From: Pseudomonas yangonensis
GTDB lineage: Bacteria; Pseudomonadota; Gammaproteobacteria; Pseudomonadales; Pseudomonadaceae
Reading direction: 5' to 3'
NCBI RefSeq assembly: GCF_009932725.1
Contig: NZ_BLJU01000009.1
Coordinates: 124,001-188,000, forward strand
Length of the DNA: 64,000 bases
Shown here: piece by piece, positions 24,585-32,934 of the stretch
Position numbering within the stretch: position 1 is the first letter of the stretch
Layout: each line of letters begins with the position of its first letter
The notes under the pieces: model-generated
What the model saw: only the letters and a program-made list of their open reading frames with translations
Told to the model about the DNA's origin: nothing
Database searches by the model: none
Translations under genes and position numbers: made by a program

Positions 24585-26492
24585 ATGTCGCGCTTACCTG
24601 TGATCGTGGGTTTTGGGGGTTACAACGCAGCCGGGCGCAGCTCCTTCCACCATGGTTTTCGTCGTACCGTGCAGGAGTCGCTGGAGCCTCAGGCACGCCA
24701 GGAAACCCTGGCCGGGCTTGCGCAGATGATGAAGCTGGTACGCGTGGTCGATGGCCAGTATCAGGATCAGGACGGCCAGGCGCTGAGCCTGGCCGACATC
24801 GAAAGCCGCTACGCCAAGCAGATATTCGCAGGCACACTGGTGCGCCGCATCGAGAAGCAGCATCTGGACCCGGACGCCGCCCACTGGCAAAAGAGCATCG
24901 GCGTCGCCCCCGCCGATGGCGCCAGCCTGAGCTTCATCACCCAGCGCAAACAACTGCCCGAGCCATTGCCGGCCAACTGGTCGGTCGAAGAGCTCGAAGG
25001 CAATGAGGTGCGTGTCACCCTGCACGACAGCTGCGAATTCAAGGTCGACAGCTATCGCCCGCTGGCGGTTAAGTCAGCCGGCCAGCTGCCCACCGGTTTC
25101 GAGCCCAGCGAGCTGTACAACGCACGTTTTCACCCACGCGGCCTGGCCATGACCGTGGTCGGCGTCACCGATGCCCTGCGCTCGGTGGGCATCGACTGGC
25201 AGCGCATCGTCCAGCACGTGGCCCCGGACGAGATCGCCGTATTCGCCAGCTGCATCATGAGCCAGCTCGACGAGAACGGTTTCGGCGGCATGATGCAGTC
25301 GCGCCTGAAAGGCGGCCGCGTCACCGCCAAGCAGCTGGCCCTGGGTCTGAACACCATGCCGGCGGACTTCATCAACGCCTACGTGCTCGGCAGCGTCGGC
25401 ACCACCGGCAGCATCACCGGTGCCTGCGCCACCTTCCTCTACAACCTGCAGAAGGGCATCGAGCAGATCGCCGCAGGCAAGGCGCGCGTGGTCATAGTCG
25501 GCAGCAGCGAGGCGCCGATCAACCAGGAATGCATCGAGGGCTATGGTGCCATGGGCGCGCTGGCTACCGAAGAAGGCCTGCGTCAGATCGAGGGCAAGCA
25601 GGACGTGGACTTCCGCCGCGCCAGCCGCCCGTTCGGCGACAACTGCGGCTTCACCCTGGCCGAAGCCTGCCAGTTCGTGGTGCTGATGGACGACGAGCTT
25701 GCCCTCGAGCTGGGTGCCGATATCCACGGTGCCGTGCCGGACGTGTTCATCAACGCCGACGGTTTCAAGAAATCCATTTCCGCGCCCGGCCCGGGCAACT
25801 ACCTGACCGTGGCCAAGGCCGTGGCCAGCGCCGTGCAACTGCTCGGCCTGGATGCCGTGCGCAACCGAAGCTTCGTGCATGCCCACGGCTCCAGCACCCC
25901 GGCCAACCGCGTCACCGAGTCGGAGATTCTCGACCGCGTCGCGGCGGCCTTCGGCATCGAACAGTGGCCGGTCACGGCAGTGAAAGCCTTCGTCGGCCAC
26001 TCCCTGGCCACCGCCAGCGGAGACCAGGTGATCGGCGCCCTCGGCGCCTTCAAGTACGGCATCGTGCCGGGGATCAAGACCATCGACGCGGTCGCTGGCG
26101 ACGTGCATCAGGATCACCTGAGCCTGTCCACCGAAGACCGTAAGGTGGGTGAGCACGCGCTGGACGTGGCCTTCATCAACTCCAAGGGTTTTGGCGGCAA
26201 CAACGCCAGCGCCCTGGTGCTGGCCCCGCATGTGGTCGAGCGCATGCTGCGCAAGCGCCATGGCCAGGCCGCCTTCGATGCCTACCTTGCCCGCCGCGAG
26301 GGCACCCGCGCCGCCGCAGCCGCCTACGACCAGCAGGCGCTGCAGGGCAAGCTGGACATCATCTACAACTTCGGCAACGACATGATCGACGACCAGGCGA
26401 TCTCCATCACCACCGAAGAAGTGAAGGTGCCGGGCTTCGATCAGCCGCTGGTGTTCAGGAAGGACGAGCGCTACAGCGACATGCTCGATTGA
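24585..26492 (+). CDS. fabY: Beta-ketoacyl-ACP synthase FabY (fatty-acid initiation)
   Basis: A 635-residue thiolase-fold condensing enzyme. In P. aeruginosa FabY starts fatty-acid synthesis by condensing acetyl-CoA with malonyl-ACP, replacing FabH; that role is from the literature on the family. The active-site set is visible: C281 in GACATF, H434 in HAHGSST, H472 in VGHSLATASG. It is longer than FabB/FabF (about 410), with extra N-terminal and C-terminal segments as expected. The ATG follows GGAG at about ten bases. It starts a block matching the PA5174 region of PAO1. Confidence 0.94.
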   Translation: MSRLPVIVGFGGYNAAGRSSFHHGFRRTVQESLEPQARQETLAGLAQMMKLVRVVDGQYQDQDGQALSLADIESRYAKQIFAGTLVRRIEKQHLDPDAAHWQKSIGVAPADGASLSFITQRKQLPEPLPANWSVEELEGNEVRVTLHDSCEFKVDSYRPLAVKSAGQLPTGFEPSELYNARFHPRGLAMTVVGVTDALRSVGIDWQRIVQHVAPDEIAVFASCIMSQLDENGFGGMMQSRLKGGRVTAKQLALGLNTMPADFINAYVLGSVGTTGSITGACATFLYNLQKGIEQIAAGKARVVIVGSSEAPINQECIEGYGAMGALATEEGLRQIEGKQDVDFRRASRPFGDNCGFTLAEACQFVVLMDDELALELGADIHGAVPDVFINADGFKKSISAPGPGNYLTVAKAVASAVQLLGLDAVRNRSFVHAHGSSTPANRVTESEILDRVAAAFGIEQWPVTAVKAFVGHSLATASGDQVIGALGAFKYGIVPGIKTIDAVAGDVHQDHLSLSTEDRKVGEHALDVAFINSKGFGGNNASALVLAPHVVERMLRKRHGQAAFDAYLARREGTRAAAAAYDQQALQGKLDIIYNFGNDMIDDQAISITTEEVKVPGFDQPLVFRKDERYSDMLD

Positions 26493-26518
26493 GCAAAGCG
26501 CCAAAGACGCACCAATCC

Positions 26519-26584
26519 GTAGGAGCGAGCTCTGCTCGCGAAGCTTCTGGATCGCCAAGATTCGCGAGCAGAGCTCGCTCCTAC
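26519..26584. repeat. Perfect 24-base inverted repeat (AGGAGCGAGC type)
   Basis: The left arm at 26519-26542 and right arm at 26561-26584 are perfect reverse complements, with an 18-base loop. The arms begin GTAGGAGCGAGCTCTGC. It lies between convergent fabY and cysQ. A 27-base stretch covering the right arm recurs identically at 58413-58439. Confidence 0.95.
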
Positions 26585-26594
26585 AGGTAAAGCG

Positions 26595-27419
26595 TCAACG
26601 CTGTAGATTGCGCGCCAGCTCGATCAGCTCGCCACGCCAACCGGCGGCGGCCGGCAAGGCCAGAAACGAGGGGTTGAGGAAGGATTCGCGCGCCTCGTAG
26701 GTCAGCACTTCGCCGGCCAGATTCAGCACTTCGCCGCCCGCCCCTTCCAGCACGCCCTGCGCTGCAGCAGTGTCCCACTGCGAGGTGGGTGCCAGGCGCG
26801 GGTAGCAATCGGCATTGCCTTCAGCCAGCAGACAGAACTTCAGCGAACTACCGATATTGGCCAGCGCCGGCTCGCCGAAACGTTCAGCCAGGCCGGCGAG
26901 CAGGGTTTCCTGCGCCGGGCTCGAATGGCGCTTGCTGGCCACCAGAGTGAAACCCTGCGCTGGTGCCACACGCACGCTGATCGACTGCTCTTCACCCGGC
27001 GCTTCGCTGCGCCAGGCGCCCAGACCGGCGCCGCCGTAATAGCAACGGCCGCTGGCCGGGACGCCGACCACACCGAAGACCACGCGGCCGCGCTCGATCA
27101 GCGCGACGTTGACGGTGAACTCCTCGGAGCCGGCGATAAACTCCTTGGTGCCATCGAGCGGATCGACCAGCCACCAGCGCGTCCAGGCTGCGCGCTCGGC
27201 CAGCGGAATATCGGCGGCCTCCTCCGACAGCACCGGAATATCCGGCGCCAGCGCCTGCAGGCCATCGAGCAGGATGTGGTGCGCGGCCAGGTCGGCGGCA
27301 GTGACCGGAGAGGCATCGGCCTTCTCCGTCACCGCCACATCGCTGCGCCAGTACGGCAGGGTCGCAGCGCCTGCAGCGCGTACCAGTTCGATTACCAGGG
27401 GAACATAGGGATGGCTCAC
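26595..27419 (-). CDS. cysQ: 3'(2'),5'-bisphosphate nucleotidase
   Basis: Hydrolyses 3'-phosphoadenosine 5'-phosphate to AMP, clearing a toxic by-product of sulfate assimilation. It is a 274-residue inositol-monophosphatase-fold enzyme. The metal-binding residues are visible as SEEAAD (65-70), DPLDGTKEF (86-94, D86 and D89) and SQWDTAAAQ near the C-terminus. The start is a GTG overlapping the nudE stop by 4 bases, and this coupling supports the start choice. Confidence 0.94.
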   Translation of the reverse strand: MSHPYVPLVIELVRAAGAATLPYWRSDVAVTEKADASPVTAADLAAHHILLDGLQALAPDIPVLSEEAADIPLAERAAWTRWWLVDPLDGTKEFIAGSEEFTVNVALIERGRVVFGVVGVPASGRCYYGGAGLGAWRSEAPGEEQSISVRVAPAQGFTLVASKRHSSPAQETLLAGLAERFGEPALANIGSSLKFCLLAEGNADCYPRLAPTSQWDTAAAQGVLEGAGGEVLNLAGEVLTYEARESFLNPSFLALPAAAGWRGELIELARNLQR

Positions 27420-27982
27420 GGACGATACTCCCCACGCTGGGTGAGCAGGTCGCGTACCAGATAAAGCGCGGCCAGGGCGCGGCCCTCGCTGAACTGCTCG
27501 TGCTGGGCCAGGCTGGACAGCTCGCGCAGGCTGATGCGGTCGACCCGCATCGGCTCGGGCTCGTCACCAGGCAGGCTCTCCTCGTACAGATCGCGCGCCA
27601 GCACCACCTGGATCTTCTGGCTCATGTAACCGGGCGACAGGCTCAGCTCGGTGATGTACTCCAGCTCATGTGCGCCGAACCCCGCCTCCTCCTTGAGCTC
27701 GCGATTGGCCGCCACCAGCACGTCTTCACCCGGCTCGATCAGCCCCTTGGGCAATGACAGCTGATAGTCATCGGTGCCGCCGCAGTATTCCTCGACCAAT
27801 ACGGCATGCTCGGCGTCGAGCATTGCCACCACCATCACCGCGCCATAGCCGGCCCCCTTGCCGACCAGTCGCTCATAGGTGCGCTCGGTCCCGTTGGAAA
27901 AGCGCAACTGCACCTCCTCGACACGGAACAGGCGGCTGCTGGCGACGATCTCACGAGCGAGAACCGTGGGCTTCTGACGCAT
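27416..27982 (-). CDS. nudE: ADP compounds hydrolase NudE (Nudix)
   Basis: A 188-residue Nudix hydrolase acting on ADP-ribose, Ap3A and NADH in characterised homologues. The Nudix box runs from G80 to F102 (GLIEPGEDV, then RELKEEAGF). The gene forms an overlapping pair with cysQ; both handle adenosine phosphates, consistent with nucleotide clean-up. It is divergent from yrfG across about 125 bases. Confidence 0.94.
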   Translation of the reverse strand: MRQKPTVLAREIVASSRLFRVEEVQLRFSNGTERTYERLVGKGAGYGAVMVVAMLDAEHAVLVEEYCGGTDDYQLSLPKGLIEPGEDVLVAANRELKEEAGFGAHELEYITELSLSPGYMSQKIQVVLARDLYEESLPGDEPEPMRVDRISLRELSSLAQHEQFSEGRALAALYLVRDLLTQRGEYRP

Positions 27983-28107
27983 GGGGTAAACTCCTTGGCC
28001 TGACCTGGCGCGTTATCATACCGCGGCTTTTGCGATTATCCCCGGCGCAGATTGCGCGTTCGCGACGCGCGCCGGCAGATTCACGACTTTCATCACCAGG
28101 CGCGCCC

Positions 28108-28770
28108 ATGTCTTCACTACCCTGGCACCAGATCGACACCGTCCTGCTGGACATGGACGGCACCCTGCTCGATCTGCATTTCGACAACCACTTCTGGCTC
28201 AAGCACCTGCCGCAGCGTTATGCCGAGCACCATGGCATCAGTCTGGCGCTGGCCGAGGCCGAGCTGCTGCCGCTGTTTCGCCAGCACGCCGGCACGCTGA
28301 ACTGGTACTGCACGGACTTCTGGAGCCGCGAGCTGAAACTGTCGATCCGCGAACTCAAGCGTGAGGTCGCCGACCTGATCGCCCTGCGCCCGGACGCCGA
28401 GCTGTTCCTTCGCGCCCTGCGCGAGGCCGGCAAGCGTGTGGTGCTGATCACCAACGCGCATCGCGATTCGCTGTCGTTGAAGATGGAACGGGTCGAACTG
28501 GCGCCCTGGTTCGAGCGCCTGATCAGCTCTCACGACTACGGCTTTCCCAAGGAGAACCAGCAGTTCTGGTTCTCCCTGCGCCAGGACGTCGGCTTCGATC
28601 CGGCGCGCAGCCTGTTCATCGACGACAGCCTGCCGATTCTTCGTAGCGCCGGACAGTTCGGTGTCGCCCACCTGCTTGCCGTGCGTCAGCCGGACAGCCA
28701 GGCCGGGCCCAAGGACACCGAAGAATTCGACGCGGTGGAGGATTACCAGGAGTTGCTGCAGGGCCTGTAG
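28108..28770 (+). CDS. yrfG: HAD-superfamily purine nucleotidase YrfG-like
   Basis: A 220-residue HAD hydrolase; E. coli YrfG dephosphorylates GMP and IMP. The nucleophile motif DMDGTLLD is at 15-22, motif II ITNAH is near 112-116, and the C-terminal acidic motif FIDDSLPIL is present. The ATG at 28108 gives the family N-terminus; the open frame extends far upstream only because the region lacks stops. The TAG stop lies inside the left arm of a palindromic repeat. Confidence 0.9.
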   Translation: MSSLPWHQIDTVLLDMDGTLLDLHFDNHFWLKHLPQRYAEHHGISLALAEAELLPLFRQHAGTLNWYCTDFWSRELKLSIRELKREVADLIALRPDAELFLRALREAGKRVVLITNAHRDSLSLKMERVELAPWFERLISSHDYGFPKENQQFWFSLRQDVGFDPARSLFIDDSLPILRSAGQFGVAHLLAVRQPDSQAGPKDTEEFDAVEDYQELLQGL

Positions 28771-28832
28771 CCCGGATGCAATCCGGGCATAGCCTCGAGG
28801 CGCAAAGCGTCCCCGGATTGCATCCGGGCTAC
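28767..28832. repeat. GTAGCCCGGAT extragenic palindrome, copy 2
   Basis: A 21-base arm begins GTAGCCCGGATGCAATCC at 28767 and its reverse complement ends at 28832. Its first four bases include the yrfG stop codon. It separates convergent yrfG and fdhD and probably also works as a transcription barrier. Confidence 0.95.
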
Positions 28833-28843
28833 CAAGCGGGAGC

Positions 28844-29668
28844 CTAGGGCGCCGGGCTGTAGACGCGCGGCGCGCTGTGATGCGGCAGGTGGATGAGGTT
28901 GAGACGGTGCCGACGCGCCCAGCGCACGCACAGTTCGGTCGGTGCCGACAGGCTGACCAGGCTGGCGAAACCGGCGCGCACCGCCTTGTGGATCAGTTCC
29001 AGGCTGCAGCGACTGGTGACCACGGCAAAGCCGCGGCGGGCGTCGCGGTTTTCACGGTTTAGCGCGCCGATCAGCTTGTCCAGCGCGTTGTGCCGTCCAA
29101 TGTCTTCGCGGCACAGGACGATCTCACCAGACTCGTCGACGAACAGCGCCGCGTGCAGCGCGCCGCTTTGGCGCGCCAGCTTCTGCACTTCACCGATGCG
29201 CGTACGCAGGTCGGCCAGGTGCGCGGCCGGTGGCAGCGGGTTGACGCTCAGAGTGTCGAGTTGCGGCAGCGCCTGCTCCAGTGCCTCGACGCCGCACAGG
29301 CCGCAGCCACTGGTACCGGCCAGATTGCGCCGCTGCTGCTTGAGCGCCCAGAAGGCACGACTGGCAATCTCCACGTCGGCGCTGAATGCCTCTCCCGCGC
29401 GCTTGAGCTGGATGTCGTAGATGTCCTCGGCCGCCGCCACGACTGCAGACGTCAGGCTGAAGCCGACGACGAAATCCTCCAGTGCACTGGGCGACACCAT
29501 CATCACCGCATGGCTGATGCCGTTGTAGGCGATGGCCAGCGCACATTCCTCGGCCAGCACCGCATGCCCCTGGCTGGCGGCCTCGTCCAGCTCGGCATAG
29601 GCGTAGCCGCCCGCTGCCGGGCTGGCGGCAATTTCATCGGCAAGTGGTCGTGGTGCACGGTGAGTCAT
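28844..29668 (-). CDS. fdhD: Formate dehydrogenase sulfurtransferase FdhD (FdsC)
   Basis: A 274-residue chaperone that carries sulfur from a cysteine desulfurase to the molybdenum cofactor of formate dehydrogenase. The CGLCG motif with C122 and C125 is intact, and the conserved CREDIGRHNALDKLIG block follows near 191-206. It is the last gene of the formate dehydrogenase operon. In Cupriavidus necator the homologue is FdsC, placed between fdsA and fdsD; here it comes after fdsD. Confidence 0.93.
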   Translation of the reverse strand: MTHRAPRPLADEIAASPAAGGYAYAELDEAASQGHAVLAEECALAIAYNGISHAVMMVSPSALEDFVVGFSLTSAVVAAAEDIYDIQLKRAGEAFSADVEIASRAFWALKQQRRNLAGTSGCGLCGVEALEQALPQLDTLSVNPLPPAAHLADLRTRIGEVQKLARQSGALHAALFVDESGEIVLCREDIGRHNALDKLIGALNRENRDARRGFAVVTSRCSLELIHKAVRAGFASLVSLSAPTELCVRWARRHRLNLIHLPHHSAPRVYSPAP

Positions 29669-29738
29669 GTGATGCGGATTCCTCGCGATGATCGCAGGGT
29701 ACCTGACGGCGCCCTGCGAAACGGCCGGATTGCAGCAC

Positions 29739-29987
29739 TCAGACAGTAGCAGCCTGCGGCGCGATCTGCCCGCGCAAATCGCGCAGCACCTGCAGCACGA
29801 AATCGCTCAGCCCCTCGCCACCGCTGGCGTCCAGGTGAGCGTAAAGCGCCGTGCGCATCTGCGGATCCCACTGACGACGCAGATGCTGGGCGTACTCGCT
29901 ACGCGCCTGCTCCTGGTCGGGCTGGGAGGCGAAAAAGGCACCGATCTGGTTGGCCATCTTGATCAGTTGCGTGGCGTTCATGCCCAT
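29739..29987 (-). CDS. fdsD: Formate dehydrogenase delta subunit
   Basis: A small 82-residue protein of the FdsD family, needed for activity of NAD-dependent formate dehydrogenase, probably with FdhD in cofactor delivery (family knowledge). The body MNATQLIKMANQIGAFF and the motif QHLRRQWDPQMR are typical. I place the start at ATG 29985-29987, which has GGAG eleven bases upstream; an in-frame ATG two codons later is nearly as good, and a longer frame opens upstream. Confidence 0.88.
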   Translation of the reverse strand: MGMNATQLIKMANQIGAFFASQPDQEQARSEYAQHLRRQWDPQMRTALYAHLDASGGEGLSDFVLQVLRDLRGQIAPQAATV

Positions 29988-30036
29988 GGCTGTGCTCCGC
30001 TGGTTGTTCGGCAAGCCGCAAGGAACAGGTTGGCGC

Positions 30037-30065
30037 GGCAGGGGCGCGCACCGCGCCCCCCTGCC
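30037..30065 (-). other. Strong GC hairpin between fdsA and fdsD
   Basis: GGCAGGGGCGCG pairs with CGCG(CC)CCCCTGCC, a 12-base stem with a two-base bulge and a CAC loop, in the 97-base gap. No T run follows on the minus strand, so it is more likely an mRNA-stability or processing element that lowers fdsD/fdhD relative to the large subunits than a terminator. Confidence 0.6.
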
Positions 30066-30084
30066 ATCTGCGTTGATTGCAGCA

Positions 30085-32919
30085 TCATAGCTGCACCACC
30101 GGCAGCAGGCTGACCTGCTCGCGGGTGAAGCTATCGAACTCCTGCTGCCAGTCGGACGGCGTCTCGACCTTGCGCACCTGCACCGCGGTGACCTTGTACT
30201 CCGGGCAGTTGGTGGCCCAGTCGGAGTTGTCCGTGGTGATCACGTTGGCGCCGGATTCCGGGTGGTGGAAGGTGGTGTACACCACGCCCGGCTGCATGCG
30301 CTCGGTGACCTTGGCGCGCATCACCGTCTCGCCGGCACGGCTGTTGATGCCGACCCAGTCGCCATCCTTGATGCCGCGATCCTCGGCGTCCACAGGGTGT
30401 AGCTCGAGGATATCCTCGGCGTGCCAGGCCTTGTTGGCGGTACGCCGGGTCTGCGCACCGACGTTGTACTGCGAAAGGATGCGCCCGGTGGTCAGCACCA
30501 GCGGCCGCTTGCGCGAGGTGCGCTCCTCGGTCGGGATGAACTCGGTGACCACGAAGCGACCCTTGCCACGCACGAAGGCGTCCTCGTGCATGATCGGCGT
30601 GCCTTCCGGGGCCTCGTCATTGCACGGCCACTGGATGCTGCCCATGTGGTCGAGCTTGGCGTAGCTGACACCGGTGAAAGTCGGCGTCAGCGCGGCGATC
30701 TCGTCCATGATCTCGGACGGATGCTTGTAGTTCATCGGGTAGCCGAGGGCGTTGGACAACGCCACGGTCACTTCCCAGTCTTCCTTGCCGGCCAGCGCCG
30801 GCATCACCTTGCGCACCGGCGAGATGCGTCGCTCGGCGTTGGTGAAGGTGCCGTTCTTCTCCAGGAAGGAAGCGCCAGGCAGGAACACGTGGGCGTACTT
30901 GGCGGTTTCGTTGAGGAACAGGTCCTGGATCACCACGCACTCCATGGCCTTGAGTGCATCGGTGACGTGCTGGGTGTCGGGGTCGGACTGCGCCGGGTCC
31001 TCGCCCTGGATGTACATGCCCTTGAAGGTGCCGGCATGCGCAGCAGCCAACATGTTGGGGATGCGCAGGCCCGGCTCGTCGAGCAGCTTGACGCCCCAGG
31101 CGGCCTCGAACTGCGGCCGCGCTACCGGATCGGAAACGTGGCGGTAGCCCGGCAGCTCATGGGGGAAGGAGCCCATGTCGCAGGAGCCCTGCACGTTGTT
31201 CTGTCCGCGCAGCGGGTTCACGCCGACGCCCGGACGGCCGATATTGCCGGTGGCCATGGCCAGGTTGGCGATCGCCATCACGGTGGACGAGCCCTGGCTG
31301 TGCTCGGTGACGCCCAGGCCGTAGTAGATCGCCGCGTTGCCACCGGTAGCGTACAGCCGCGCAGCAGCGCGCACCGAGGCGGCCGGCACGCCGGTCAGGG
31401 CCTCCATGGCCTCGGGGCTGTTGCGTTGTTCGCTGACGAAGGTGCGCCATTGCTCGAAGCCTTCTGCCTCGCAGCGCTCGGCGACGAAGGCTTCGTTGAC
31501 CAGGCCCTCGGTGACGATCACGTGGCCCAGGCTGTTGAGCAGGGCGACGTTGCTGCCAGGACGCAGTTGCAGGTGATGCTCGGCGCGGATGTGCGGGCTG
31601 CGCACCAGGTCGATGCCGCGCGGGTCGGCGACGATCAGCTTGGCGCCCTGGCGCAGGCGGCGCTTGAGCTGCGAGCCGAACACCGGGTGGCCGTCGGTGG
31701 GGTTGGCACCGATCACCAGTACCACGTCGGCGGACAGCACCGAGTCGAAATCCTGGGTACCGGCGGACTCGCCGAGGGTCACCTTCAGACCGTAGCCGGT
31801 CGGCGAATGGCAGACGCGGGCGCAGGTATCGACGTTGTTGTTGCCGAAGGCGGCGCGCACCAGCTTCTGCACCAGGTAGGTTTCCTCGTTGGTGCAGCGC
31901 GAGGAGGTCAGACCGCCGACCGCATTGCGGCCGTATTGCGCCTGGATCTCCTTGAAGCGCCGGGCGGCGTAGCCGATGGCCTCGTCCCAGCTCACCGAGC
32001 GCCACGGCTCATGGATGCTGTCGCGGATCATCGGCGTCTTGATGCGGTCCGGGTGGGTCGCGTAGCCCCAGGCGAAGCGGCCCTTGACGCAGGCGTGGCC
32101 GTGATTGGCGTGGCCGTTCTTGTTCGGCACCATGCGCACCACGGTGTTGCCTTTGACCTCCGCGTTGAACGAGCAGCCGACGCCGCAGTAGGCGCAGGTG
32201 GTGGTGACGCTGCGCTCGGCCTGGCCCAGCTCGATCACCGACTTTTCCATCAGCGTGGCGGTCGGGCAGGCGTTGACGCAGGCGCCGCAGGACACGCACT
32301 CGGAGTCGAGGAAATCCTCGGCCTGGCCGGCAGCCACGCGAGAATCGAAGCCGCGGCCGTCGATGGTCAGGGCGAAGGTGCCCTGCACTTCCTCGCAGGC
32401 GCGCACGCAGCGGTTGCAGACGATGCACTTGGACGGGTCGTAGCTGAAATAGGGGTTGGACTCGTCCTTGGTCTCGGCCAGGTGCGTCTTCACCGGGTCG
32501 TAGCGCACCTCGCGCAGGCCGACCACACCGGCCATGTCCTGCAGCTCGCAGTTGCCGTTGGCCGAGCAGGTCAGGCAGTCCAGCGGGTGGTCGGAGATGT
32601 ACAGCTCCATGGTGCCGCGACGCAGTTCGGCCAGTTTCGGGCTCTGCGTGCGCACCACCATGCCCGGCTCCACCGGGGTGGTGCAGGACGCCGGGAAGCC
32701 GCGGCGGCCTTCGATTTCCACCATGCACAGGCGGCACGAGCCGAACGGTTCCAGGCTGTCGCTGGCGCACAGCTTGGGCACGGCGATACCGGCCTCCTGA
32801 GCCGCACGCATCAGCGAGGTGCCGGCCGGCACGGTGATGGCGTTGCCGTCGATTTCCAGGGTTACCGGAGCACCGCTGCGAGCAGGGGTGCCATAGTCGA
32901 GTTCACGATACAGGGCCAT
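30085..32919 (-). CDS. fdsA: NAD-dependent formate dehydrogenase alpha (molybdopterin) subunit
   Basis: Catalytic subunit, 944 residues, oxidising formate to CO2 at a molybdenum bis-pterin site. Order of modules: N-terminal [2Fe-2S] domain with C51, C62, C65 and C79; a His/Cys cluster site with H111, C115, C118 and C124; two [4Fe-4S] sites (C165/168/171/175 and C208/211/214/218); the C242/C245/C249 cluster; then the molybdopterin domain. The metal ligand is a cysteine, C370 in ARVCHSPT, not selenocysteine. The N-terminal ferredoxin domain is NuoG-like and marks the soluble cytoplasmic Fds type. It follows fdsB by 15 bases. Confidence 0.95.
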   Translation of the reverse strand: MALYRELDYGTPARSGAPVTLEIDGNAITVPAGTSLMRAAQEAGIAVPKLCASDSLEPFGSCRLCMVEIEGRRGFPASCTTPVEPGMVVRTQSPKLAELRRGTMELYISDHPLDCLTCSANGNCELQDMAGVVGLREVRYDPVKTHLAETKDESNPYFSYDPSKCIVCNRCVRACEEVQGTFALTIDGRGFDSRVAAGQAEDFLDSECVSCGACVNACPTATLMEKSVIELGQAERSVTTTCAYCGVGCSFNAEVKGNTVVRMVPNKNGHANHGHACVKGRFAWGYATHPDRIKTPMIRDSIHEPWRSVSWDEAIGYAARRFKEIQAQYGRNAVGGLTSSRCTNEETYLVQKLVRAAFGNNNVDTCARVCHSPTGYGLKVTLGESAGTQDFDSVLSADVVLVIGANPTDGHPVFGSQLKRRLRQGAKLIVADPRGIDLVRSPHIRAEHHLQLRPGSNVALLNSLGHVIVTEGLVNEAFVAERCEAEGFEQWRTFVSEQRNSPEAMEALTGVPAASVRAAARLYATGGNAAIYYGLGVTEHSQGSSTVMAIANLAMATGNIGRPGVGVNPLRGQNNVQGSCDMGSFPHELPGYRHVSDPVARPQFEAAWGVKLLDEPGLRIPNMLAAAHAGTFKGMYIQGEDPAQSDPDTQHVTDALKAMECVVIQDLFLNETAKYAHVFLPGASFLEKNGTFTNAERRISPVRKVMPALAGKEDWEVTVALSNALGYPMNYKHPSEIMDEIAALTPTFTGVSYAKLDHMGSIQWPCNDEAPEGTPIMHEDAFVRGKGRFVVTEFIPTEERTSRKRPLVLTTGRILSQYNVGAQTRRTANKAWHAEDILELHPVDAEDRGIKDGDWVGINSRAGETVMRAKVTERMQPGVVYTTFHHPESGANVITTDNSDWATNCPEYKVTAVQVRKVETPSDWQQEFDSFTREQVSLLPVVQL

Positions 32920-32934
32920 GGTGACGCCTCCGGA

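Noticed and set aside
25074..26558. 494-codon minus-strand frame opposite fabY
   Set aside because: Antisense shadow; fabY has all catalytic residues in the plus frame.
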